Shown here one piece after another: positions 42,516 through 53,253 of a stretch of 64,000 bases of DNA; position 1 is the first letter of the stretch; the number at the start of each line of letters is the position of its first letter. The DNA is taken from NCBI RefSeq assembly GCF_021134715.1, contig NC_060019.1, positions 4,154,001-4,218,000 of the forward strand, in the 5' to 3' direction. The position numbers were made by a program, and so were the translations under genes. A model generated the notes under the pieces. That model worked only from the letters and a program-made list of their open reading frames with translations, did no database searches and had not been told where the DNA came from. The stretch comes from Daphnia pulex. Taxonomy: Eukaryota; Arthropoda; Branchiopoda; Diplostraca; Daphniidae.

Positions 42516-42785
42516 CTACTCATAATAATAATCCAAGGAGTGTATACGAGAAAAGTAGTGCCGACACGCCGGATATAACATCCCTGGATCAACGTCTTCA
42601 AACCCTTGAAGAAATAACGACAAGTGTCGTTCCGTCAACTTGCACCAATAGTTTTCGTTTTCTGTCGCTGACAGAAAAACGAACAACCCATTATCAACTT
42701 GCAGCCTCTTTTCGAAAATCACGTTTGGAGACATCACAAAGGGCGTAACGGCAGAGCACATCTTGAAGAAAAGGACGATCGACAA
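42516..42785 (-). CDS. antisense ORF piece, 89 codons
   Basis: The minus-strand frame, without a clear ATG at its 5' end (an internal ATG is possible at 42770 or 42731), has varied protein-like composition (ENYWCKLTERHLSLFLQGF) and ends just before the homopolymer tract. Together with 42143-42357 it could be a two-exon antisense gene transcribed from the 3' LTR side. No family is recognised, and the sense frames are weaker. Confidence 0.3.
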   Translation of the reverse strand: MSIVLFFKMCSAVTPFVMSPNVIFEKRLQVDNGLFVFLSATENENYWCKLTERHLSLFLQGFEDVDPGMLYPACRHYFSRIHSLDYYYE

Positions 42786-43136
42786 GAACTGAAAATTTCC
42801 ACGATCAAGCTGATTTTCGTCACTCCGAAAAATATAAATCTTTCATCGTATAAACTTGTTGTAGAACTAGTTACATTTTTTTTTTCAGTTCCATTTTTGT
42901 GTATTTTCAGTTTTCTGTGTTTTCAGTTTTCTTTTGTTTGTGTTGTCTGACAACATTTTGATTGACATTCGTGGACGAATTCTTTTCCAGTGAGAGGGAA
43001 GGACACACGTCTATATGGTGATGGATAGTTAAGCCTAAAGGCATATAGCAACATGTAAACAATATTTTCTATTTTTTCTTATTTCGGTGTTGGAAATATG
43101 TTTGTTAACAATTAGAGGACTAATTCTTTCCTTTGT
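42786..43136 (+). other. 3' untranslated part of the retroelement
   Basis: No supported gene. T-rich stretches at 42875-42945 and a purine-rich end lead into the PPT. Confidence 0.5.
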
Positions 43137-43149
43137 AAGGGGGGAGGAA
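43137..43149 (+). promoter_or_regulatory. polypurine tract
   Basis: AAGGGGGGAGGAA ends exactly at the first base of the 3' LTR; primes plus-strand DNA synthesis. Confidence 0.9.
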
Positions 43150-43484
43150 TGTAATGAGCATACACAGCTCATACATGTAAATTGACGAGTAAACTGGAAA
43201 GACAAGAACAGGTTCTAACTCCTTCTTGTCTGCCCTCCTTTAAACGAGAGACCGGAACCATCCACGCCCAGATTTAATTGGGATGTTCACGTATGTTTCC
43301 CTTCCCCTATTCGAGTATAAATACTCGTGGTTTTGGTACTTGAAGTCAGAGTTCTCTCAGCTCTCCTTCAAGCTCCAGCTCCAGCTCCGGAACCGTAAGA
43401 CCAACCTCTTAGACTCTTCTTGTTTGTACCCATATGCATTGTACTAGAAGTTGAATACAATATTAGCAATTGAAGGACTCTACA
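43150..43484 (+). repeat. 3' LTR
   Basis: 335 bp, same ends, TATA (43316) and sequence as the 5' LTR, with no difference found by eye. Followed by the target duplication ACGT and then by the copy A continuation (TCTCTATACAACGAG). Confidence 0.95.
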
Positions 43485-44043
43485 ACGTTCTCTATACAAC
43501 GAGTGGAAAAAAAATTGTGATTGTTTAATTCAACAATCTACTATATGACTATAGCTATAGCTTGATGTCTTCAAAGACAAAGCATTCAAATCTAACTACT
43601 TTGTGACCAACGTGCAGGCAACATGATTCTAGTTTTTGAAAAATTACCCGGAGTTACGATACCTGTTTCAGTAAATCCGATGACCAAGTTCTTTTCAAGC
43701 ATATTTTAAAAAAAATGCGTTTGTGCCATTAATTTAAACCTGGATAAATTGAGATTAAAACGATGAATTGAGCCTGTCTCCATCGTCTTCTGTCTATACC
43801 GTCAATTGCCTCCTCGACATTGAGAACGGTGGGGAGAGGGCTAATGATCTGGAAATGGTTCGAGTTTCGATGAGTTAGTATGTACATGAGTCAGCGGACG
43901 GCTGTAAAGAAAAAGCGTGACTTCGGCAAATATGGTTCGAGGAACCTCGTCTGTGACAGACGAGACTCCTGAATGGCACGCATCACCTTGATCCAATAAG
44001 ACCCTCGTGTGTACAGGTAAGTATGCTTACTTCCACCAGTAAA

Positions 44044-47000
44044 TTGTATTGTATTGTATTGTAATATTTATATAGCGCACTATCCATAATGAAAGATCTA
44101 ATGACGCTCATAAGTATAGACACACAATTTAACAGATTTATCAGCGGGGAAAAGCCAGAGAAAATAAGTGAGTCTTTAGACGAGACTTGAATAGTCGCTG
44201 GTTAGTCTCAGATCTCACTGAAAGAGGGAGCGCATTCCAAATGGACGGGGCAGCACATGTAAAGGACCTCCCCCCATACTTCGCAAGTCGAAAAGGTGGG
44301 GATACAATGGTACGGGAATTATCAGACCTAAGATCACGTGTGGGCTTGTACAATTTGACCAAATCAGACAGATAAACTGGGGCAGAATCATTCAGGCAAC
44401 GAAACGTCAAAACCGCCGTCTTGAAAACAACCCGCTGCTCGACCGGCAGCCAATGAAGGTTCTTGATATGATCAGAAACTCGATCATATCTACCCGCACC
44501 GACAACTAGCCTAGCAGCAGCGTTCTGAACGCGCTGCAGTTTCACCATCAGAGTTTTCGGGAGGCCAAACAAAAGAGAATTTGCATAATCAAGTCTACTA
44601 AGCACAAGAGCATGAACTAAGGACTTGGCCGATTTTGTATCAAGGTACTTCCTTATCCGACCAATAAGGGTGAGATGGAAGAAAGCACATTTACAAATGC
44701 CATTTACATGAGGGACCATTGTGAGTTCACTATCAAAAGTTACACCCAAATTGCGAGCTTGATTAGAAGGGGGAAGAACAGAGTCACCAACAACAAGTGG
44801 AGAGAGTACAATGGCCGAGGCTTTACGTGGTGGAATGGTATAAAGTAGCAGACTCTTTCCGAAGTTAAGCTTCACCCGATTGGCGGTAAACCAGTCCTCG
44901 ATATCCGCAGAACAGGCGGAGAGAGATCCAAGAGCCATAGTCTGATGATGAGAATCAAGGTGGAAGTGGACGTACCCTTGGGTGTCGTCAGAAAACTGCT
45001 TGAGTTTAACCCCGTGGACAGCAGCAATGGCGGGAACCGGACTGGTGTAGATGTTAAAAAGACATGGACCCAGAACAGATCCTTGCGGAACGCCAAACGG
45101 AAGAGGTACCGGGAATGATGTAACTCCAAGCGCCTTCACCGATTGGGTTCTGCCAAAGAGGTAGGACCGGAACCAGTTTAAGGCAGATCCAGAGACACCG
45201 AAAGCTGTAGCCATCCTCTCAATCAGAATACGGTGGTCAACCGTGTCGAATGCGGCGCTGAGATCCAAGAGGAGGAGCGCACTACCCAAACCAGCATCCG
45301 CAGCGACGAGTAGGTCGTTCTGGATGGAAAGCAGGGAAGTCTCAGTCGAGTAGTTCATCCGATACGCAGATTGACTAGGAGACAGCAGATTGAATTCCGC
45401 GACATGCGATGAGAGGCGAAAAAGAACTACACGTTCAATAAGCTTCGAGAGGAATGAAAGGCCAGACACCGGGCGGTAGCTGGCCATATCTTGGGGATCC
45501 AGTGACGGTTTCTTAAGAAGAGGCGTGATGACAGCATGCTTCAGCGAATCAGGAAACCGACCAGATGCCAGCGAAGAGTTTACAATTCTCGTTATTGGAG
45601 CGGCCAAGGTACTTACAAACTTCTTTAGCAAAGGAGTAGGAAGTGGGTCTAGGCAGCAGGACTTTGCAGGTGAAGACAGAATGAGATTTATCACAAACTC
45701 AGCTGTTACCGGCAATAGCCTATCCAAACAACAACTTTCGCCATAGAGCGAAAGGAAGGACTCCTCTTCAACGGCACTGTCAGAATTCCTAGATTTGGCC
45801 AAAGAGTCAAGGGATGAGCGGATATCCGCTATCTTGGTGGAGAAATAGACACTGAACTCCTCCGCAACACTCCGATCAGTAAGCTTTTGTTTCGGTAATG
45901 TGGGCACATCAGATTTACCCATCAGGTTGTTGACAAGACGATAGAGAGCCCTAGCGTCACTGCCACACTCCAAAATTTTGTTGCTGTAGAATAACTTCTT
46001 CGCTGCCTTAAGTCGACGAGAATACTTCATCTGTGTCTCCCGGTAGGTCTGAAAGTCGACGTATAGCCTCCTCATCCTCCATATTCGTTCTCTTTTCCGA
46101 AGCTCTCTCCTCAGAACTCGCACATCATCGCTCATCCAGGGATTAGCGGGGCGAAGGACCATCAGTTTCTCTTTCAATGGGGCGTGCTTGTCAATCACTT
46201 GACTAACACCCACGTTATACTGATCAATGAGACCATCGATAGTAGTAGCCGGATCAGTGAACAAGTCCAGACCAATCAGGTCCGCAACAAAGAGATCACT
46301 ATCAATTGACTTAAACGATCGAAAGAGCGTACGGCCGATAGGCCACCTAGGTGTGCGCACGGCCAGACAACATTGAACAGCATAGTGATCACTTATGAGG
46401 GAGCTAACACATGTATGTGAGACAAAATTGTCTACATCCCGAGTAAATACCAAATCAAGTGTATGACCCTTGATATGGGTGGGAGAAGCAACACACTGCG
46501 TAAGACCAAACGCCTCCATGAGACCGAGAAATGACTGTGCCACCGAGTTTTCCACCAGATCAACATGAAAGTTGAAATCCCCAACGACGACTAGCTTATC
46601 ACGAGTAGAGCAGACAGCTTCCATAGTCAAAGAAAATTCATCAAAGAAACGAGAAGGTAGAGAGGAAGGCGGTCTATAGATGATCAATAGTCTAACACGT
46701 TGCGACCGAAAACAAAGCAACAAATCCATGCACTCATAGGCCTCATGAATGGTCACAGGAAGTCGTTTAGCCTCAATAGAGGATTTATGGATCAGAGCCA
46801 GACCACCACCCTTTCGATTCAGACGAGGGAGCTGAACAGCGGTGTAGCCATCCGGACATGCCGCTTTTATAGTAGAGTCACCAATGTCGCTGTTAAGCCA
46901 GGTTTCAGTCACTGCCAGCAGATCAAGACGGGCATCAATTAAGTGATTAGAAATCAGTTCACACTTGTTCAGAAGAGAGCGCGCATTGACAAGACCTAGC

Positions 47001-47360
47001 AGAGAGCGTTGTCGCACTATCAGTCTAGTAGCGCCACCGCCACGGCCACCACGTCTCGTGCGCGCATGCGTGCGCCGAAATAGACCGCAAGCGTTCAGGA
47101 AACTGTAGACAGGCCAGGGAAGACGAACATTACCGCAGGACATGCCGGCGGCAACCAGAAAATCGCGTGAGAGACACTTAATGGCGGACATCACCACACT
47201 GCCCATCGAAACTAAACAACGACAAAGACACTGACACAAGCAAAGAACGACGCTCAAAGAGACTCGAGACGATGCACAACAAATTCACTATCACGTTAAA
47301 CACACACACACAAATAACTGGCAAATGTTAGCTAGACAAATCAGAAAAAGAGTGGACTAA
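44044..47360 (-). mobile_element. L2/CR1-type LINE with intact ORF
   Basis: Inserted into copy B: the uninterrupted sequence CCAGTAAATGCCAAG is seen in copy A near 17950. The 3' end (left in plus coordinates) finishes in a pentanucleotide microsatellite, (ATTGT)n read on the plus strand, and not a poly-A tail, as in L2/CR1-like LINEs. Flanks share only TAAA, so the target duplication is short or absent. The 5' end carries about 100 bases before the ORF. Confidence 0.85.
44141..47206 (-). CDS. LINE ORF2: AP endonuclease and reverse transcriptase, 1021 aa
   Basis: I start at the ATG at 47206; the frame is open 17 codons further without an ATG. The N-terminal part has the APE-type endonuclease motifs (LLAVTETWLN, GGGLALIHK, VVVGDFNFH, SDHYAV). 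The RT follows with LLDLSAAFDTVDH, PFGVPQGSVLGP and catalytic FSDDTQ, then the C-terminal region HWLPVEQRV..RLFKSRLKTHLF typical of L2/CR1-like elements. The usual YADD is FSDD, with both aspartates retained. No ORF1 is present; many L2-like elements lack one. Uninterrupted, so possibly active until recently. Confidence 0.9.
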   Translation of the reverse strand: MGSVVMSAIKCLSRDFLVAAGMSCGNVRLPWPVYSFLNACGLFRRTHARTRRGGRGGGATRLIVRQRSLLGLVNARSLLNKCELISNHLIDARLDLLAVTETWLNSDIGDSTIKAACPDGYTAVQLPRLNRKGGGLALIHKSSIEAKRLPVTIHEAYECMDLLLCFRSQRVRLLIIYRPPSSLPSRFFDEFSLTMEAVCSTRDKLVVVGDFNFHVDLVENSVAQSFLGLMEAFGLTQCVASPTHIKGHTLDLVFTRDVDNFVSHTCVSSLISDHYAVQCCLAVRTPRWPIGRTLFRSFKSIDSDLFVADLIGLDLFTDPATTIDGLIDQYNVGVSQVIDKHAPLKEKLMVLRPANPWMSDDVRVLRRELRKRERIWRMRRLYVDFQTYRETQMKYSRRLKAAKKLFYSNKILECGSDARALYRLVNNLMGKSDVPTLPKQKLTDRSVAEEFSVYFSTKIADIRSSLDSLAKSRNSDSAVEEESFLSLYGESCCLDRLLPVTAEFVINLILSSPAKSCCLDPLPTPLLKKFVSTLAAPITRIVNSSLASGRFPDSLKHAVITPLLKKPSLDPQDMASYRPVSGLSFLSKLIERVVLFRLSSHVAEFNLLSPSQSAYRMNYSTETSLLSIQNDLLVAADAGLGSALLLLDLSAAFDTVDHRILIERMATAFGVSGSALNWFRSYLFGRTQSVKALGVTSFPVPLPFGVPQGSVLGPCLFNIYTSPVPAIAAVHGVKLKQFSDDTQGYVHFHLDSHHQTMALGSLSACSADIEDWFTANRVKLNFGKSLLLYTIPPRKASAIVLSPLVVGDSVLPPSNQARNLGVTFDSELTMVPHVNGICKCAFFHLTLIGRIRKYLDTKSAKSLVHALVLSRLDYANSLLFGLPKTLMVKLQRVQNAAARLVVGAGRYDRVSDHIKNLHWLPVEQRVVFKTAVLTFRCLNDSAPVYLSDLVKLYKPTRDLRSDNSRTIVSPPFRLAKYGGRSFTCAAPSIWNALPLSVRSETNQRLFKSRLKTHLFSLAFPR

Positions 47361-47413
47361 AAATGCCAAGATAAACCACTTCTCCAATGGTGTAAGCAGA
47401 ATTTTGGTCTATA

Positions 47414-47638
47414 ATGCCTAGAATGAGCTTCTTTTCACTAGCAACTATGTTTGTGCCTTTATCAGTAAATGATCTTCTGAAATATATGAAAAAAGATGAA
47501 TCGTCGAAGAGCCATAATAGAATAACGGTATCTCTTTGTTGTTCCTATTCTGATGTCAACGCGAAACGGTACAAAACAGTCAAGTTCTATGTTGGTGAAA
47601 ATGCGAACAAAACCCTTGAGACGTTGATAAATTGGTAA
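47414..47638 (+). other. short ORF shared by both duplication copies
   Basis: 74 codons from an ATG at 47417, also at 18008-18229 in copy A with a single residue difference. No domain is recognised. Its retention simply follows from the recent duplication, so coding status is unproven. Confidence 0.2.
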
Positions 47639-48016
47639 TCCGAGATGGCTGTGGCATCGAAGGCCAAATTCTACATTTGATGCATTGGCACAGAACTTCG
47701 AAGGTTTTTCGTCACCATCTATTATAAAATAGGTATATAAAATTCCTTTGACAAACGCTGAGGGTGTGCCCTACGCCGGTGTGATGTAATTTTGCATGGA
47801 GATCCTCGACGACGAGACTGGATGATGATGGAATGGGGAGTACGAGTTGGGAGGTCTGCCTACTCATGCCTGCCATCAACTTTAATTAGTCCATCTTTTG
47901 AGCTTATTTGTCATCAGAGGCGTCGCCTCTGGTGATCTCGGCTCCTTTTAGTAGAGCTTTTCATACGTCCCGTTGAAAAAACACACAGGGTTCGACGAGT
48001 GTTTCCATGCTTTTAA

Positions 48017-48990
48017 CAAGCGATCCACGAATCAAGTAGACCAAAATCCCGGAGCGGCTTTCCTGATCTAAATCCGGAAAAGGCATTAAAAATCTAAAAA
48101 AAATATAGCCATGTTCGTCTTCGCACGTCGGATTTACCTGCGTTTGCAGAATGACGATTTTCCCCCCCGTTTAGGAGTTATTTAGCTCTAAAGTTTGGTT
48201 TTTTTGAATTTTGTCAGAAAGTGGGGGGGCTTTGACATCCATTTTGGAAAAAGTGGGGGAGCTAGGGAAAAAACTAATTTTTTGAAAAGGTTTATTGCAT
48301 ACTCAACCACCGAAATCCAAAAGGAATTTCCTTTCCGGATTTTATTGGTTGAGATATTACCAATTTAGTGAAAAGATAATTTAGCTGGTTTCCCTCCCTG
48401 GCTTGCAGCCATTTTTTCGTACGGTCCGCTGCGCTCCTGGTGGAAGCCAGCAGAAGGTCTTATACATCGGCCTATAAGAAACCTGGGTTCACTATATATG
48501 AAGGCCTGTATAAATGCAATGGGTCTAATGTGAAGGCCGATATGTAAGACCTTTTGCTGGCTTCCACCAGGAGCGCGGCGGACCGTACGAAAAAATGGCT
48601 GCAAGCCAGGGAGGGAAACCAGCTAAATTATCTTTTCACTAAATTGGTAATATCTCAACCAATAAAATCCGGAAAGGAAATTCCTTTTGGATTTCGGTGG
48701 TTGAGTATGCAATAAACCTTTTCAAAAAATTAGTTTTTTCCCTAGCTCCCCCACTTTTTCCAAAATGGATGTCAAAGCCCCCCCACTTTCTGACAAAATT
48801 CAAAAAAACCAAACTTTAGAGCTAAATAACTCCTAAACGGGGGGGAAAATCGTCATTCTGCAAACGCAGGTAAATCCGGCGTGCGAAGACGAACATGGCT
48901 ATATTTTTTTTAGATTTTTAATGCCTTTTCCGGATTTAGATCAGGAAAGCCGCTCCGGGATTTTGGTCTACTTGATTCGTGGATCGCTTG
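48017..48990. mobile_element. 974-bp near-perfect foldback element with TTAA target duplication
   Basis: Begins CAAGCGATCCACGAATC and ends with its inverse. The arms (48017-48474 and 48536-48990) are almost identical over about 455 bp, around a loop of about 60 bp. TTAA flanks both ends (48013-48016, 48991-48994), and copy A has a single TTAA at the same place (CTTTTAAAACGG). TTAA duplication is the mark of piggyBac-like transposition, but the termini do not start with the usual CCC/CAC. It has no real gene; the reading frame in the arm is a by-product. Confidence 0.85.
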
Positions 48991-50482
48991 TTAAAACGGC
49001 GGCTTACGGGCCAAAGTGTTCCCCTTTTTATCGCGATAAGTCATGTTTGAGTTATCGCAAAGAAAAACTTAAAAAATCCTCTTGTAGAGGGAATAACATG
49101 CTTTCACTGTTTTATTTTTATTTTTGTGAATAGCACTTTCCTCGCAAATTTAAAGATTTTAAGTTTGGAAATATTAGCGTTTCTGCTATATGTTTCCATA
49201 CTAAAGGGCGTGGCACTTAAAAAATTGCCAAAAATTCAAATTTGTAAATTGTTACTTATATCTACAATTGGGCAAAGTTTCAATTTTTTGAATGAAACGC
49301 TGATTTTTTTGTATGAAATAGTTAGCAAACGTACACAACGGTTTGTCAACTTAAACATGTAACTATATAACTCCTTGAATCTTTAAAAGCAAAAAAAAAC
49401 AAGAAAAACCGACAATTTTTTTTCCAGTGATTTTCTGTCTTACACCAGATGGCGCCCCACATTGAAAAAATGTAAACCAGAAACGATGACCAATATTGGA
49501 ATAGAACGGAGAATTTTTAAATGTTAAAGGTTTAAAGGTTTTTTTACACTGTTAAAAAGGTTACGAATTTCTCAGCTATTTTTAACCCGTAAAAAATGTA
49601 CCCAATAACCGAAATGTTCATAGCTTCGCACTATAATATGGAATTTTTACAAAAAATTTTGGTTTTAAATTACGAATTACCTTTGCAACAGGAATTTCAG
49701 CAATTTATACCCCAAATATTACGTGTTAAGTGTATTATACAAGTTATAAGTGTTTTACGCTTAAAGTTTAGTACCGATTTTTTGGGTGTTGAAACCCCGA
49801 AAATTTTGTAACCAACCGAATGTTTCGTAACTTATACGAAATATTCGTGGTGGACACAGAATACTTGGTGTTTAACCCACAAAAATTTCTTCCAAAACAT
49901 AAATCTAAGGGTTTAAACACCTAAATTAAATGTTTTTTAAATCAAAACCCATGGTTTTATCTAACACAGTGGTAGTAGGAAACTTAATTTTGGACTATAT
50001 ATACTTAAAGACTCGATTTTCAGTAATTCATTTAGGACTTAAGATTTTTAAAAAATATTTTCCGTATGAATTCGGCTTTTTAATATTTTTCGCAAAGATT
50101 AAGTACTCTACCAACAATGTGTGTATCATTCATATTTTTCCAATGTTATGTAAATATTTAGGGAAAAATCCATGAAATTCCTGGGCATGGGGAACGGTTT
50201 AAATTATCAGCAGTAGCAGAGATATCATCAGAGACTTTTTTGATACTAAAATATATGCTCATCATCGTCATACTATATAGCCTAGCACACGTTTCATTTC
50301 AAGTACGCTTGTATCAAAGTTAGTCATTGTGAGTATAGCCAATTTTATATATACGTGGTCACACCCGCTAACTGTTTTCCATGTTCACAATGTGAAATTT
50401 GAAAATATTTACAAGTCCTAATTGTTCATGCACTCAACTACGGATTAATCAAAAGGATTATATTTAATTATTAAGCCAATTG

Positions 50483-50548
50483 TTGTAGTGGTTGGCGAGC
50501 TAAGCTAGCAAGCCACAGGTTGTGGGTTCAAATCCCACTGAAGTCTCG
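50483..50548 (+). ncRNA. tRNA-like sequence, copy B
   Basis: Same as 20101-20166, with a B box GGTTCAAATCCC and A-box-like TAGTGGTTGGCG. Not a canonical cloverleaf. Confidence 0.4.
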
Positions 50549-51624
50549 ATAACCTTCAATTTTCGAGAGGAACTAATTAGTTTTATTTCCGGGGTTTCAA
50601 CTCCGTATCTGGTGAAACGGAAAAATTTGGTTTTTTACCCCGTAAAAAGTGTGGTGGTTTTAACAGTGAAGTTAGGTTGGCGGCAGAAACAAAACAACTG
50701 AAAATAATATTACAGGTGAATTTAAAAATAAAACTAGAAAAATTGTTATTATCCGATAAATAGACTGCGAAATCATTTGTTGATTAATTCCGTTTATTAA
50801 CGGAATTTTGTATTTTTTTTGCCGGCTTTCAGACCCGCATGGCCAAAAAACAAATAAATTTGTAGGAATTTTTTTCAAAAAATTCAATCGTTAATACCTC
50901 GGCTTTTGAGCCGAGTATTTAAAAAGTTGAAATGTGATTGTTTGAAGAGGTTGGCTATCCCATCATTTTAAACTAATAAGAATATTTTTAGGTGCAGCAG
51001 TTGAAGAGAAAACGGCTGTATAAAAACGAAAACAAAAAAATCAAATTTTGGCTGGACCTACAGTTCTTCTGAGATACTCCCAAACCAAAAAGAGGTAGGC
51101 GATTGCGGTTTTCACCAATCGACTAAGCGAAAAAAAAATTAACAAAATAAACCATCTATTTGTTTATTTTAAAAAATCCTAGCAATGATTTTCTGAAAAT
51201 CCCCCAAAATGGTCTGTTTGAGTTGCGGGCAGCTCGCTAAAACCAGGTGGTAATTTTGTCTATTTGTATACACTATATCTAACAATTTGCCTAAATTTGT
51301 TTGCAAAGTAATTTAAGTAGAAACTGCCAAGTTGATTTAATTCAATATGGCAACCGAGCTGAGAGTAAGTGAATTTAGATCAAAACGAAAGCCAGTAGCA
51401 GACGACGCGTCTTGCTCACTCACAATGCCAACGACTGCATGGTGAAGAGCTCTCCCCACTCTTTCCTTCTTCTAAATGTTCTCGCATAGAAATATTTGAG
51501 GAGCTCATATGTTGAGTGCTCATAAAAATTCTTGCTACTCTTTTGGCCACTTCTTCTTTAATCTTATTCTTATTCTTAATTAACCCTTTAAATTATTCCC
51601 TTTAATTATTTTTAATTAATAAAT

Positions 51625-51806
51625 TTATAAAACCCTTTGCAAAGGCCAGTTGCTTCCAATGAGAATAATTGCATACGCTTGTCGTCCTTTTTCACACACC
51701 AACCTTTCTTCCAGTACGTTATCCAGAATTAGTTGTTGAACTAATCTAAAGGCATTATCAGTTTTCCAACCTGAACCTTTGCCGTACAGTGCACAATCCT
51801 TAACAT
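51625..51806 (-). pseudogene. BLM-like RecQ helicase, winged-helix exon (copy B)
   Basis: Same exon as 21243-21424 with one residue changed near the end. The frame is also open across the putative 28-bp intron upstream (51807-51834), which is very short for a spliceosomal intron, so this part may be read through. Confidence 0.7.
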
Positions 51807-52073
51807 CTGTAAATAACAAAATATATTGGATTACTTTAATTTGTTGAAAACATATCGACACAAATTCAATTACCGCCGGTATGCAAGCTCCTCTTTTTGT
51901 CGGCGCGGAATACATCCACGATAAATGAAATTGTGAAACGAGTCGAGAAATTTTACATAACAGTTTCCCTTACATCACAAACATGTTGTATGACGTCAAC
52001 TTCTTTATATATGGCCTAAATTAAAATTTCACAGATTAAAATGTTATGTTAATAACGCGTAACGTTTACATAC

Positions 52074-52229
52074 TTCAGATGCGCAAATGTCGCAAACGGC
52101 TGACGAATTACGATCACATGGTCGTGGTGTTTCATCTAAGAAATGTGCAATTCTGACGTTTCGACAAACTTTGCGGTTTTCACAGAACAACACCATTTCT
52201 TTGACGGCTAACTTCTCCAATGCCTGCAC
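52074..52229 (-). pseudogene. BLM-like RecQ helicase, zinc-binding exon (copy B)
   Basis: Encodes CENRKVC and PCDRNSSAVCDIC, as in copy A, ending in a GTATGT donor. Upstream it is fused in transcription order to exons of an unrelated gene at 52231, without helicase-core exons. It is thus a chimaeric junction. Confidence 0.75.
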
Positions 52230-52231
52230 GT

Positions 52232-52822
52232 GATCTTAGCTTTTTCCTTGTCCTTAGATTGAAGCTGCTGACTTGAAGGAATATCCTCATTTAGCTATGC
52301 ATTGTAAACCAAGAGTATAAATTAAAAATGACGGCACATAAAACAAACACTCCATTGACCATATACCTTAGCTTGAAGCTGACTTTCAAAAAATGTCGAA
52401 GGAATGTTGTCATAACATTTACTTGAGGAAGATGAATCTGATTCCGCTGAACTGGAATCCAAAACAGTTTGAGTTCCTGCGATTTCACCACCTTCCCTTT
52501 CTGCTGCTGTAATTTCTTGGTACTTGAGAAAACCCTTTGCTTCAATTGATTTTTTCTTGGCTAAAAAATGAAAATTATTTATTATTTGAGTAGATTCTGG
52601 TTGTAAATAAGTTTTAAATGACTCACCTCCAATTGCTATGATTCTTCCTGGAAAGCATTGCCAGCCATTCTGTGGTTTGTCTTTGTCTCTCCCCTGATGT
52701 TCAACATCATCAACAAATTTCGAGTTTTTTAGTTGGCTTGGGTTTCTTACACAAGATATTTTTTGTGTTGTAAATTTATTTTCCTGTTCCCAATAAACTG
52801 ACACATATTTGGGACCAGACAT
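52232..52822 (-). CDS. 5' part of an unknown gene, three exons, truncated and fused to RecQ
   Basis: The minus-strand ATG at 52822 opens exon 1 (52627-52822, donor GAG|GTGAGT); exon 2 is 52367-52560 (acceptor TTTTTTAG, donor AAG|GTATAT); exon 3 starts at 52294 after GCATAG and runs into the RecQ piece. Exon 1 has a compact YVSVYWEQ..NGWQCFPGRIIAIGG pattern, like the small beta domain at the N-terminus of some BEN-domain proteins, a weak resemblance. Exon 2 is Ser-rich and acidic. Good splice sites suggest a once-active host gene; the C-terminal part is missing. Confidence 0.45.
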
Positions 52823-53253
52823 ATTGACACTGCTAAGATATTTCGCACAATCGTATGTCGTATAATGCCACTAATGACGCTTAGCTCTAATGACGCCATT
52901 TGCAACATTGCCGATTGACTTTAAATTGCTATGGTTAAATTTGACTTCCGTAAACTCTCACCAACGGCCTCATCAAAGAGACTATCGAGTAAGTTTGTTT
53001 CGTCATTTTTGTTTGTAATATTAATACGTCCGATCATAATTTCCTTCAACGTCACAAAATGAAACAGTAATTTGATTTCATTTGAAATTCCTACTATTTA
53101 TTAACATTTTGCATTTATGAGAGTACATATTATATTCAACACCCTTACGGAAAAATCATGAGAAATCAAGTGAGATATCACATATATTGATATGTTAATC
53201 TCATGTGAATAACATATGAGAATATCATGTGACATGTGAGATTGGAATGCATT

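Larger units (their letters stand above)
27422..43484 (+). mobile_element. 16,063-bp env-bearing Gypsy-type LTR retroelement (endogenous retrovirus-like), structurally complete
   Basis: Two 335-bp LTRs with TG..CA ends that look identical, PBS, PPT and a 4-bp target duplication ACGT (27418-27421, 43485-43488). The empty site is preserved in copy A at 16511-16514. Four long sense ORFs are uninterrupted: Gag, Pol, an Env-like glycoprotein and an ankyrin-repeat protein. Domain order PR-RT-RH-IN and the 4-bp duplication place it with Metaviridae of the errantivirus kind. At 16 kb it is about twice the size of a typical gypsy element. It appears young; activity is not shown by sequence alone. Confidence 0.95.
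25574..52231 (+). repeat. large duplicated segment, copy B, with three insertions
   Basis: Homologous blocks 25574-27421, 43485-44043, 47361-48016 and 48991-52231 match copy A in order and orientation. The gaps are the 16-kb retroelement, a LINE and a TTAA foldback. Blocks at 25490-25573 and beyond 52231 diverge from copy A. No intact host gene lies in the blocks; they contain the tRNA-like element (50483) and RecQ exons. Confidence 0.9.

Noticed and set aside
44187..44375. Plus-strand frames opposite the LINE ORF
   Set aside because: They are shadows of the strong minus-strand endonuclease-RT reading frame.
48365..48604. 79-codon minus frame in the foldback arm
   Set aside because: It lies across the hairpin loop and both arms of the palindrome; its sequence is dictated by the inverted repeat.
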